Positions 1-30,200 of a stretch of 64,000 nt of DNA are shown here, piece by piece. Source of the stretch: Cryptosporangium arvum DSM 44712 (GTDB taxonomy: Bacteria; Actinomycetota; Actinomycetes; Mycobacteriales; Cryptosporangiaceae); NCBI RefSeq assembly GCF_000585375.1, contig NZ_KK073874.1, positions 3,596,001 through 3,660,000 of the forward strand. Reading direction: 5' to 3'. Below the pieces are notes generated by a model, which did no database searches, was not told the DNA's origin, and was given only the letters and a program-made list of their open reading frames with translations. Every line of letters begins with the position of its first letter. Positions within the stretch are counted from its first letter, which is position 1. The translations under genes were made by a program, and so were the position numbers.

Positions 1-17903
<17,903 letters not shown>

Positions 17904-17914
<11 letters not shown>

Positions 17915-18242
17915 CCCTGCAACTCCTGCCTTACCGGTGGTGTCGACGGTCACTGGCGGGGTGGCCGTGCTCGACAGCGTCGATTACTGGGTTCGGCAGG
18001 TACGCGAGCCCGTGCGCTTCGCGGATGCCGTGACCAGCATGCGTGAGCTGGGCGTCGACACGGTTCTCGAACTGGGGCCCGGGACACCGCGCTGACCGCG
18101 CTGGTCGAGAACGGGATCGCCATCCAGCGGCGGAACCGTCCCGAAGTCACGATGCTTCTGAGCGGCCTCGCGCAGCTGTTCGTGCGCGGCGCCGACGTCA
18201 CCTGGGAGACCGCGTTCGCCGGGCTCGACCCGCGCCGGGGTC
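17904..18242 (+). other. Cluster of four small indels breaking the PKS frame
   Basis: Comparison with the sister modules shows one base missing near 17909-17911 and another near 17922-17924. Two bases are extra at about 18081-18082, and one is extra at about 18239. The frame moves from phase 2 to 0, back to 2, then to 0. Between the breaks the protein is normal AT sequence ([22 protein letters not shown]), so nothing is deleted. Four indels in 340 bases and none elsewhere in 40 kb suggest consensus or assembly error in a nearly repeated region. True inactivation is the alternative. Confidence 0.85.
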
Positions 18243-18245
18243 GAC

Positions 18246-21200
18246 GTGCCGACCTACGCGTTCCAGCGGCAGCGCTACTGGCCGGCGACCGCGCTCGGCG
18301 CGGGGAACCCCGCCGGTCTCGGACAGGTCGCCGCCGAGCATCCGCTGCTCGGTGCGGCCGTCGACCTGGCCGACGGGAGCGGCGTCCTGCTCACCGGACG
18401 CATCTCGGTGAGCACCCAGCCCTGGCTCGCCGAGCACGCCGTCGGCGGGCAGGTCACACTGGCCGGTGCGGTCCTGCTCGACCTGGTCGGGCGGGCCGGT
18501 GTCGAGGTCGGCTGCGAGCGGATCGAGGAGCTCGCCCTGCACGAACCGCTGGTCCTGACCGGGAACGAGCCGGTCGACCTCCAGGTGCGGGTCGAGCCGG
18601 TCGACGCGTCCGGGCTCCGGCCGGTCAGCGTCCACAGCCGGCACGCCGACGACAGCGCGTGGCGTCATCACGCGGGTGGCCTGCTCGCTCCGACGACGCA
18701 CGCCGGAACCGACAGCCTCGGCGCGTGGCCCCCGGCCGACGCCGTCGAGGTGCCACTCGACGACCGGTACGAGCAGCTCGCCGACGTCGGATTCCACTAC
18801 GGACCTCTGTTCCAAGGGCTGCGTCAGGCGTGGCGCCGGGGCGACGAGGTTTTCGCCGCCGTGGAGTTGCCGGAAACCGACGTCGCCGGGTTCGGTGTGC
18901 ACCCCGCGCTGCTGGACGCCGCCGTGCAGGCCGGGGCGATCGTCGGGATCGACGACGGGTTGCCGTTCGTCTGGCAGGGCGTGTCGGTCCACGCGACCGG
19001 CGCGACATCGCTGCGGGTCAGGCTGCGCCGGACCGCCGAGGACCGGGTGTCGTTGCTCGCCGTGGACGCGGCGGGGGACCCGGTCGTCACCGCCGAATCC
19101 GTGCTGTACCGCTCGGTCGGCGGACGATCCGGACCGGCCGAGCGTCAGCTCTACACCGTGGACTGGCCGGCCGTCCCCGTGGCGCCGTTCGCGGGTGAAG
19201 TGGTCTCCTGCGGCGACCTGTCCTCGGCCGACGTCGGCACCGTGCTGATGCCGATCGGCGGCGGCACCGGGGACGTCGTGGAAGACACGCACCGGCTCGT
19301 GGCGGAAGTGCTGGCCGCCGTGCAGGACTGGCTGGCCTCGGACGGCACCGTCGGTCACCGGCTGGTGTTCGTGTCGCACAACGCGATCGGCTCCGACCCG
19401 GCGGTGGAGGCCGCGTGGGGTCTGGTGCGGTCGGCACAGAACGAGCACCCGGGCGTGTTCGGCCTGGTCGACGTCGAGCACGAGGACGATCTGCAGAAGG
19501 CACTGGGGTCGGACGAGCCGCAGGTCATCGTGCGCGGCGGGGTCGTGCGCGCGGCGCGGCTGGTGCGTCACGCGGGCGGCGGGGAGGCGCCGGATCTGCG
19601 GGGGACCGTGTTGATCTCGGGCGGTCTCGGTGGTCTGGGTGTGCTGGTGGCGCGGCATCTGGCCGAGCGGGGCGCGTCGAAGCTGGTGCTGGTCGGCCGG
19701 ACGGCTCGGGACTCGGCTGGGGTCGTGGCGGAGCTGTCCGCGCTCGGCGTCGACGTGGTGGTGGAAGCCGCGGATCTCGCCGACCGGGCGGCGGCGGCGG
19801 CAGTGGTGGCCCGGCACGACATCGACGCCGTAGTGCACGCCGCCGGTGTGCTGGACGACGGTGTGGTCGGGTCGTTGACGGCCGAGCGGGTCGCCGGGGT
19901 GCTGCGTCCCAAGGTCGACGCGGTGTGGAACCTGCACGAGCTGACGCCGGACGCGAAAGCCTTCGTGGTGTTCTCGTCGCTCGCCGGAGTTCTGGGCTCC
20001 CCGGGGCAGAGCAGTTACGCGGCGGGCAACGCGTTCCTCGACGCGCTGATGGTGATGCGGCGCAGCCAGGGCCTTCCGGGGCAGTCGATCGTCTGGGGTC
20101 CGTGGGACACCGGCATGGCGGCCGCGGCCGACGTCGACCGGATGAGCCGTTCGGGCGTACCGGCGCTGACCGCCGACGAAGGACTCGCGCTGTTCGACGT
20201 GGCCTTGACCGCGGACGCCGCCGCGGTCGTCGGCGTTCGGTTCGACCTGGCGGTCCTGCGCGGGCTGACCGACGTACCGCCGGTGCTCCGGGCACTGGTC
20301 CGGACGCGTTCGCGGCGGGTCGCGGTCGCCGGTACCGCGGTTGCGGAGGGCTTGGTCCAGCAGCTCACCGGCTTGGACGACGCCGCGCGCCAGACGTTCG
20401 CGGTGGACCTCGTCCGTGGCCTGGTCGCGCAGGTGCTCGGCCACGCCGATCCGTCGGCGATCAAGGAGACGCGTCCGTTCCAGGAGCTCGGGTTCGATTC
20501 GCTGACCGCGATCGACCTGCGCAACCGGCTGACCGCCGCGACCGGCCTGCGGTTGCCGGCGACGTTGGTGTTCGACTACCCGAACACGCTGGGTCTGGCC
20601 GGGTTCGTGGTCGACGAACTGGTCGGCGGAGCGCTGCCGGTGCCGGTCGCGCCGGCCACTCCGAAGGTGGCCGACGATCCGATCGTGATCGTCGGCATGG
20701 CCTGCCGGTACCCCGGCGGTGTGTCCACGCCGGAGGACCTGTGGCGGCTGGTGATGTCCGGCACGGACGCGGTGTCGGAGTTCCCGTCGGATCGTGGCTG
20801 GGATCTGGCCGGGCTGTATCACCCGGATCCGGATCATGCCGGGACGTCGTACGCGCGTGAGGGTGGGTTCCTGCACGAGGCGGCGTGGTTCGATCCGGAG
20901 TTCTTCGGGATGAGCCCGCGGGACGCCGTCGGAACCGATGCCCAGCACCGGTTGTTGCTGGAGACGAGCTGGGAGGCGATCGAGCGGGCCGGGATCGATC
21001 CGGTGTCGTTGCGTGGTTCGCAGACCGGCGTGTTCGCCGGGGTCATGTACAGCGACTACGGCGGCGCGGGTGCGGCGCCCAGCGTCGCGTCGGGCCGGGT
21101 GTCGTACACGCTCGGGTTGGAGGGCCCGGCGGTGACGGTGGATACGGCGTGTTCGTCGTCGCTGGTCGCGGTGCATCTGGCGGCGCAGGCGTTGCGGTCC

Positions 21201-24200
21201 GGTGAGTGCGGGCTCGCGCTCGCGGGTGGGGTGACGGTGATGGCGACGCCGTCGGCGTTCATCGAGTTCTCGCGGCAGCGGGGTCTGTCGCCCGATGGCC
21301 GGTGCAAGTCGTTCTCGGACGCCGCCGACGGTGTGGGCTGGTCCGAGGGCGCGGGCGTGCTGGTGCTCCAGCGGTTGTCCGACGCCCGCCGGGACGGAAA
21401 CCCCGTGCTCGCGGTGGTGGCGGGGTCGGCGGTCAATCAGGACGGCGCGTCGAACGGGATGACGGCGCCGAATGGTCCGTCGCAGCAGCGGGTGATTCGG
21501 GCTGCGTTGGCCAATGCGGGGCTGGAGCCCGGTCAGGTCGATGTGGTGGAGGCGCACGGTACCGGCACGACGTTGGGTGACCCGATCGAGGCGCAGGCGC
21601 TGCTCGCCACGTATGGGCAGGACCGGGCGGAGCCCCTGCTGCTGGGGTCGGTGAAGTCGAACCTGGGTCACACGCAGGCGGCGGCCGGGGTCGCGGGGAT
21701 CATCAAGATCGTCGAGGCGATGTCGCACGGGGTTCTGCCGGCGACACTTCACGTCGATCGGCCGTCGTCGCACGTGGACTGGGAGTCCGGGAACGTCGCG
21801 CTGCTCACCTCGGCAGCCCCGTGGCCGAGCACCGGGCAGCCGCGCCGCGCTGGTGTCTCGTCGTTCGGGTTGAGCGGGACGAACGCGCACGTCATCCTCG
21901 AACAGCCGCCCACGCTCGTGTCGGCCGAGCCGGTGGACACCGTCGTGCCGTGGGTGGTGACCGGGAAGACGCCGGCCGCGCTCGAGTCGCAGATCGGGCG
22001 CCTGGCGCGGGCGGTCGACGCGCACCCGGTGGACGTCGGCTGGTCGCTGACGCGCCGGTCGGTGTTCGAGCAGCGGGCCGTGTTCCTTGCCGACGGCACG
22101 GAGCTGGCGCGGGGCGCGGGCGCGGATCCAACGGTGGGTGTGGTGTTCACCGGTCAGGGTGCGCAGCGGTTGGGGATGGGCCGGGAGCTCTATGAGCGGT
22201 TCCCGGTGTTCGCCTCGGCGTTGGATGACGTGCTGGCCGGTTTTGACGCGGACGTGCGTTCGGTGATGTGGGGCGCTGATGCCGAGGCGCTGGCGCGGAC
22301 GGGGTTCGCGCAGCCGGCGTTGTTCGCGGTGGAGGTGGCTCTGTGGCGTTTGGTGGAGTCGTTCGGGGTTCGTCCGGCGGTGGTGGCGGGGCATTCGATC
22401 GGTGAGGTGACCGCGGCTCACGTGGCCGGGGTGTTGTCGCTGGCGGATGCGTGTGCGCTGGTGTCGGCGCGGGCCGCTTTGATGGACGTGCTGCCGGCGG
22501 GTGGGGCGATGGTGGCGGTGAACGCTTCCGAGGATGATGTCCGGGATCTGTTGGGGGAGGATCTGGCGCTCGCGGCGGTGAACGGGCCTCGTGCGGTGGT
22601 GCTGTCGGGCACTGCTGAGGCGGTGGATCGGGTTGTGGAGCGTCTGGACGTCAAGTGCACGCGGTTGAGCGTGTCTCATGCGTTTCATTCGCCGTTGATG
22701 GAGCCGATGCTCGCGGACTTCGCTGACGCGCTCCGGGATGTCACGTTGCAAGCCCCGGGTTTGCCGGTGGTGTCGACGGTCACCGGTGAGGTGGCCGCGC
22801 TCGACAGCGTCGATTACTGGGTTGAGCAGGTGCGTGAGCCCGTGCGCTTCGCGGATGCCGTGACCGCGATGCGTACGCTGGGCGTTGACACGATTGTGGA
22901 ACTGGGGCCGGATACCGCGCTGACCGCGCTTGTCGACGGCGGGATCGCCACCCAGCGGCGGGACCGGCCGGAAGTGGCCACTCTGCTGGGCGGTCTCGCG
23001 CAGCTGTTCGTGCGTGGTGCCGGGATCACCTGGTCGGCTGCGTTCGCCGGGCTGGGCGGGCGGCGGATCGAGTTGCCGACGTACGCGTTCCAGCGCCAGC
23101 GGTACTGGCCGCCGGTGGGCGTCGGCGCGCTGAGCAACGTGTCGGCGGCCGGTCTGGTCGCGGCCGAGCACCCTCTGCTCGGCGCGGCCGTCGAGCTGGC
23201 CGATACCGGTGGTGTCGTGCTGACCGGCCGGCTCTCGGTGGCCACCCAGCCGTGGCTCGCCGAGCACGTCGTCGGCGGGCAGGTGCTGCTCGCCGGCACC
23301 GCGCTGCTCGACCTGGCCGTGCGGGCCGGTGACGAGGTCGGCTGTGCGCGGGTCGAGGAACTGACGCTGTACGAGCCGCTGGTCCTGGCGGGGAACGAGC
23401 CGGTCGACGTTCAGGTGCGGGTCGGGGAACCGGACGCGGCCGGGCTGCGGCAGGTGACCATCCACAGCCGGCGGACCGGCGACTGGACCCAACACGCCGG
23501 AGGGTTGCTCGCGCCGGCGGCGCGGATCGTGGATGAGGACTTCGACGTGTGGCCGCCGGAGGACGCGACGGAGGTACCGCTCGACGGCTGGTACGACCGC
23601 TACGCCGAGGCGGGCTTCGAGTACGGGCCGTTGTTCCGGGGTCTGCGTCAGGCGTGGCGCCGGGGCGACGAGGTGTTCGCCACGCTCGAACTTCCCGGGG
23701 CCGACGTCGCCGGGTTCGGTGTGCACCCCGCGCTGCTGGACGCCGCGGTGCAGGTGTCGGCCCTGGCCGACGTCGCCGGTGGTCTGCCGTTCGGGTGGCA
23801 GGGCGTCTCGGTGTACGCCGCCGGTGCGACGTCGCTCCGCGTGACGCTGCGCCGGACCGGGGACGACCACGTGTCGCTCGTCGCCGCCGACGCGGCCGGC
23901 GGGATCGTCGTGGCGGTGGAGTCGCTGGTGTTCCGGTCCGCTCAGGCCTCGGCCGCGGGGGATGGGCGTCTGTACACCGTGGATTGGCCGGTGGTGAGCG
24001 CGACGCCGTACGGCGGCCGGGTGGTGGAGTTCGGTGACCTGCCGTCGGCGGAGCCGGCGACGGTGCTGTGGCGTTTCGGGGCTGGTACCGGGGATGTCGT
24101 GGCGGATACGCATCGTGCGGTGGCCGAGGTGCTGGCGGCGGTGCAGGAGTGGCTGGCGTCGGATGCCACGGTGGGTCATCGGTTGGTGTTCGTGTCTCTT

Positions 24201-27200
24201 AACGCGATCGGGTCGGACCCGGTGGTGGAGGCCGCGTGGGGTTTGGTGCGGTCGGCGCAGAGCGAGCATCCGGGGGTGTTCGGGCTGGTCGATGTCGAGC
24301 ACGAGGACGATCTGCCGCTGGCGTTGGGGTCGGATGAGCCGCAGGTGCTGGTGCGCGATGGTGTCGTGCGTGCGGCGCGCCTGACCAAGTACACCGCGGA
24401 GGGGGCGCCCCCGAACTTGGGCGGCACGGTCCTGGGCACGGTGCTGGTTTCTGGTGGGCTCGGTGGGCTGGGTGTGCTGGTGGCGCGGCATCTGGCTGAG
24501 CGGGGTGCGTCGAAGCTGGTGCTGGTGAGCCGGTCGGGGATGAACGCTCCGGCCGCGGCTGAGGTCGTGGCGGAGTTGTCTTCGCTCGGCGTCGACGTGG
24601 TGGTGGAGGCCGCGGATCTCGCGGACCGGTCGGCGGCCGAAAGCGTGCTGGCCCGGCACGAGATCGATGCGGTGGTGCACGCGGCGGGTGTGCTGGACGA
24701 CGGTGTGGTCGGTTCGTTGACGGCTTCGCGGGTGGCTGGGGTGTTGCGTCCGAAGGTGGATGCCGTCTGGAACCTGCACGAGCTGACCCCCGGGGCCAAG
24801 GCCTTTGTGGTGTTCTCGTCCCTCGCAGGTGTGCTCGGTTCCCCCGGCCAGGGCAGTTACGCGGCGGCGAACGCGTTCCTCGACGCGCTGATGGCCGCCC
24901 GGCGGGCTGACGGGCTCCCCGGGCAGTCGATCATCTGGGGACCGTGGCACACCGGCATGGTCGGCGACAGCGAGGCCGAACGCATGGCGCGCTCCGGCGT
25001 GCCGCCGCTGTCACCCGCCCAGGGTCTGGCCCTGTTCGACGAGGCGCTCGCTTCCGACGCGCCGGCGGTCGTCGGGGTCCAGCTCGACCTGCGAACCTGG
25101 CGGGAGGCGATCGAGGTACCGGCGGTACTGCGGGCTCTCGTGCGGACGCGTTCGCGGCGGGTCGCGGTCGCCGGCACCGCGGTTGCGGAGGGCTTGGTCC
25201 AGCAGCTCACCGCCTTGGACGACGCGGCGCGCCTCGCGTTCGCGGTGGACCTCGTCGGTGGCCTGGTCGCGCAGGTGCTCGGCCACGCGGACGCGTCGGC
25301 GATCAATGAGTCCCGGTCGTTCCAGGAGCTCGGGTTCGACTCGCTCGCGGCGATCGACCTGCGCAACAAGCTGACCGCCGCGACCGGTCTGCGGCTGCCT
25401 GCCACGTTGGTGTTCGACTACCCGAACACGCTGCTGCTGGCCGGGTTCGTGGTGGACGAGTTGCTGGGCAGCGCGGCTCCGGTTGTGGTCGCGCCGGCCA
25501 CTCCGAAGGTGGCCGATGATCCGATCGTGATCGTCGGTATGGCGTGCCGGTATCCGGGTGGGGTGTCGTCGCCGGAGGATCTGTGGCGGCTGGTGGCGTC
25601 CGGCACGGACGCGGTGTCGGAGTTCCCGTCGGATCGTGGCTGGGATCTGGCCGCCGTTTATCACCCGGATCCGGATCATGCCGGGACGTCGTACGCGCGT
25701 GAGGGTGGGTTCCTGCATGAGGCGGCGTGGTTCGATCCGGAGTTCTTCGGGATGAGCCCCCGGGACGCGGTCGGCACGGACGCGCAGCACCGGTTGTTGT
25801 TGGAGACGAGCTGGGAGGCGATCGAGCGGGCCGGGATCGATCCGGTGTCGTTGCGTGGTTCGCAGACCGGTGTGTTCGCCGGGGTCATGTACAGCGATTA
25901 CGGCGGCGCGGGTGCGGCGCCCAGCGTCGCGTCGGGCCGGGTGTCGTACACGCTCGGGTTGGAGGGCCCGGCGGTGACGGTGGATACGGCGTGTTCGTCG
26001 TCGCTGGTCGCGGTGCATTTGGCGGCGCAGGCGCTGCGGTCCGGTGAGTGCGGGCTCGCGCTCGCGGGTGGTGTGACGGTGATGGCGACGCCGGGTGCGT
26101 TCGTCGAGTTCTCCCGGCAGCGGGGTTTGTCGCCGGACGGTCGGTGTAAGTCGTTCTCGGACGACGCGGACGGTGTGGGGTGGTCCGAGGGCGTCGGTGT
26201 GGTCGTCTTGCAGCGCCTGTCGGACGCGGTTCGGGACGGTAATCCGGTGCTGGCGGTGGTGGCCGGGTCGGCGATCAACCAGGACGGTGCCTCGAACGGG
26301 ATGACGGCGCCGAACGGTCCGTCGCAGCAGCGGGTGATTCGGGCGGCGTTGGCCAATGCGGGGTTGCAGCCGGGTCAGGTCGATGTGGTGGAGGCGCACG
26401 GTACCGGCACCACGTTGGGTGACCCGATCGAGGCGCAGGCGCTGCTCGCCACGTATGGGCAGGACCGGGCGGAGCCGCTGTGGCTGGGGTCGGTGAAGTC
26501 GAACCTCGGGCACACGCAGGCGGCGGCCGGGGTCGCGGGGATCATCAAGATGGTCGAGGCGATGTCGCGGGGGGTCGTGCCGGCGACGTTGCACGTCGAC
26601 CAGCCATCGACGCACGTCGACTGGGAGTCGGGGAACGTTTCGCTGCTCACCGAGAGCGCGGCGTGGCCGGAGACTGGTGAGCCGCGCCGTGCGGGCGTGT
26701 CGTCGTTCGGGTTGAGCGGCACGAACGCGCACGTGATCCTCGAGCAGGGACCGGTGGTCGCTGCGGCGCCGAACCGTGGTGCGCACGTGCCCGCGCCCGT
26801 GCGCGCGGAGGCGGTGGTGCCGTGGGTGGTGTCGGCGAAGTCCGGTGCGGCGCTGGACGCCCAGATCGGGCAGGTGGGCCGGGTTGACGGGCACCCGGTG
26901 GATATCGGCTGGTCGCTGACCGGCCGATCGGTGTTCGAGCACCGGGCGGTGTTGCTCGACGGTCTTGAGTTGGCGCGGGGTGTGGCCGCGGATCCGGTGG
27001 TGGGTGTGGTGTTCACCGGTCAGGGTGCGCAGCGCCTCGGCATGGGCCGGGAGCTGTATGACCGGTTCCCGGTGTTCGCCTCGGCGTTGGATGAGGTGCT
27101 GGCCGGGTTCTCCACTGACGTGCGGTCGGTGATGTGGGGTGCTGATCCGGAGCTGCTGGCGCGGACCGGATTCGCGCAGCCGGCGTTGTTCGCGGTCGAG

Positions 27201-30200
27201 GTGGCCCTGTGGCGTTTGGTGGAGTCGTTCGGGGTGCGTCCGGCGGCGGTGGCGGGGCACTCGATCGGTGAGGTGACCGCGGCTCACGTGGCCGGGGTGC
27301 TCTCGCTGGCGGATGCGTGTGCGTTGGTGTCGGCGCGTGCGTCGCTGATGGACGCTCTACCGGCCGGTGGGGCGATGCTCGCGGTGAACGCGTCGGAAGA
27401 CGACGTCCGGGACCTCCTGGGCGAGGACCTGGCGCTCGCCGCGGTGAACGGGCCGCGGGCGGTGGTGCTCTCGGGCACCGCCGAGGCGGTGGATCGTGCT
27501 GTGGAGCGGCTGGACTTCAAGTGCACGCGGCTGGCCGTGTCGCACGCGTTCCACTCGCCGCTGATGGACCCGATGCTCGCGGACTTCGGCGCCGCGATCC
27601 GGGACCTTTCGCTCGCCGGTTCGCGCCTGCCGGTGGTCTCGACGGTCACCGGCGAGGTGGCCGCGCTCGACGGCGTCGATTACTGGGTTGAGCAGGTACG
27701 TGAGCCCGTGCGCTTCGCGGATGCCGTGGACGCCATGCGTGCGCTGGGCGTTGACACGATCGTGGAGCTGGGGCCGGATACCGCGCTGACCGCGCTTGTC
27801 GACGGCGGGATCGCTACCCAGCGGCGGGACCGGCCGGAAGTGGCCACTCTGCTGAGCGGCCTCGCACAACTGTTCGTGCGCGGCGCCGACGTCAGCTGGA
27901 CGGCCGCGTTCGCCGGGCTGGGCGGGCGGCGGATCGAACTGCCGACGTACGCGTTCCAGCGGCAGCGGTACTGGCCGACCGCCGTCCTCGGCACTGGCAA
28001 CCCCGCCGGCCTCGGGCAGATCGCCGCCGAGCACCCGCTCCTCGGCGCGGCCGTGGACCTGGCCGACGACGGAGCGATCGCCCTCACCGGCCGGATCGCG
28101 GTGAGCACGCAGCCGTGGCTCGCCGAGCACGTCGTCGGCGGGCAGGTCCTGCTCGCGGGTACGGCGCTGGTCGACCTCGTCGTGCGGGCCGCGGACGAGG
28201 TCGGCTGCGCCCGCATCGACGAACTGACGCTGCACGAACCGCTGATTCTCCCGGCGGTGGAGTCCGTGGACCTGCTGGTGCGGGTCGGCGGCCCGGACGC
28301 GGCGGGGCTCCGCCCGGTGACCATCCACAGCAGGCAGACAGGCGACTGGCGGCACCACGCCACCGGCCTGCTGGCCCCGTCGGCGCAGGCGGCGCTCGAC
28401 GTGTTCGCGTCGTGGCCGCCGGAGAACGCGACGGAGGTGTCGCTGGACGGCTGGTACGACGGGTTCGCCGAGGCGGGCTTCGAGTACGGGCCGCTGTTCC
28501 AAGGGCTGCGTCAGGCGTGGCGTCTAGGTGACGACGTGTTCGCCACGGTGGAGCTGTCCGACACCGACGTGGCCGGGTTCGGTGTGCACCCGGCGTTGCT
28601 GGACGCGGCGGTGCAGGCCGGTGCGCTGGTGCAGGGCGTGGGCGGGCTGCCGTTCGTGTGGCAGGGCGTGGAGGTTCGGGCGTCCGGTGCGACGTCGTTG
28701 CGGGTGAGGTTGCGCCCGAGTGGCGAGGGCCGGTTCGGGATCGTGGCGACCGATCCGTCGGGCGCGCCGGTTGTGGTGGTGGAGTCGGTGCTGCTGCGGG
28801 CCGGGGGGACGGCGCGCCAGGTCGAGCCGCTGTACGCGCTCGAGTGGTCGGCGGTGAACGCTGATCCGTATCCGGGCCGGGTGCTGGAGTTCGGCGACCT
28901 GCCGTCGGCGGAGCCGGCGACGGTCCTGCGGCGCCTCGGCGGCGGTACCGGGGACGTCGTCGCGGATACGCATCGCACGGTGGCCGAGGTGCTGGCGGCG
29001 GTGCAGGAGTGGCTGGCGTCGGACGTCACGGTGGGTCACCGGTTGGTGTTCGTGTCGAATTCCGCGATCGGTTCGGATCCGGTGGTGGAGGCGGCCTGGG
29101 GTCTGGTGCGTTCGGCGCAGAACGAGCACCCCGGGGTGTTCGGTCTGGTCGACGTCGAGGACGACGACGACCTGCCGCTGGCCCTGGGGTCGGACGAGCC
29201 GCAGGTGCTGGTGCGCGACGGAGTCGTGCGCGCGGCGCGCCTGACCAAGTACACCGCGAAGGGAGCGGCCCCGGACCTGGGCGGCGCGGGCTTGGGTGGC
29301 GCGGATCTGGGCGGCACGGTGCTGGTTTCTGGTGGGCTGGGTGGGCTTGGCGTGATCGTTGCGCGGCACCTGGTTGAGCGGGGTGCGTCGAAGCTGGTGT
29401 TGGTGAGCCGGTCGGGGCTGGATACGCCCGGGGCCCACGACGTCGTCACCGAGCTCTCCGCGCTCGGGGCCGAGGTCGTGGTGGAGGCCGCGGATCTCGC
29501 GGATCGAGCGGCGGTCGCGGACGTGGTGGCGCGGCACGAGATCGACGCGGTGGTCCATGCCGCGGGTGTGCTCGATGACGGTGTGGTGGACAAGCTGACG
29601 CCGGAGCGGGTGGCCGGGGTACTGCGTCCGAAGGTGGACGCGGTGTGGCATCTGCACGACCTGATCCGGGGCGCCAAGGCCTTTGTGGTGTTCTCGTCGC
29701 TGGCCGGTGTACTCGGCGCTCCCGGGCAGGGGAGCTACGCGGCGGCGAACGCGTTCCTGGACGCGTTGATGGCCACGCGCCGGGCATCGGGGCAGCCCGC
29801 GCTGTCGATCGCCTGGGGCCCCTGGGACACCGGCATGACCGGCGGGCAGCGGACCGGGATTCCTCCGCTGTCGCCCGAGCAGGGCCTGACGATGTTCGAC
29901 GCCGCCCTCGAATCGGAGGCCGCCGCGGTGGTGGCGACCCGGTTCGACCTGGCGGTCCTGCGGGAGTCCGCCGAGGTTCCGGCGACGCTGCGGGCGCTGG
30001 TGCGGTCCAGGTCCCGGCGGGTCGCGGTCACCGGCGCTGCCGTGGTCGACGGGCTGACGCAGCGCCTCACCGGCCTGGACGAGAAAGCGCGCCGCACGTT
30101 CGCGGTGGACCTCGTGCGTGGCCTGGTCGCGCAGGTGCTCGGCCATGCCGATCCGTCGGTGATCAGTGAGTCCCGGTCGTTCCAGGAGCTCGGGTTCGAC

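Noticed and set aside
18246-18260. A genuine new PKS gene starting at 18246
   Set aside because: The GTG lies in the AT-DH linker (PTYAFQ follows), there is no ribosome site, and the missing AT part is directly upstream in another frame.
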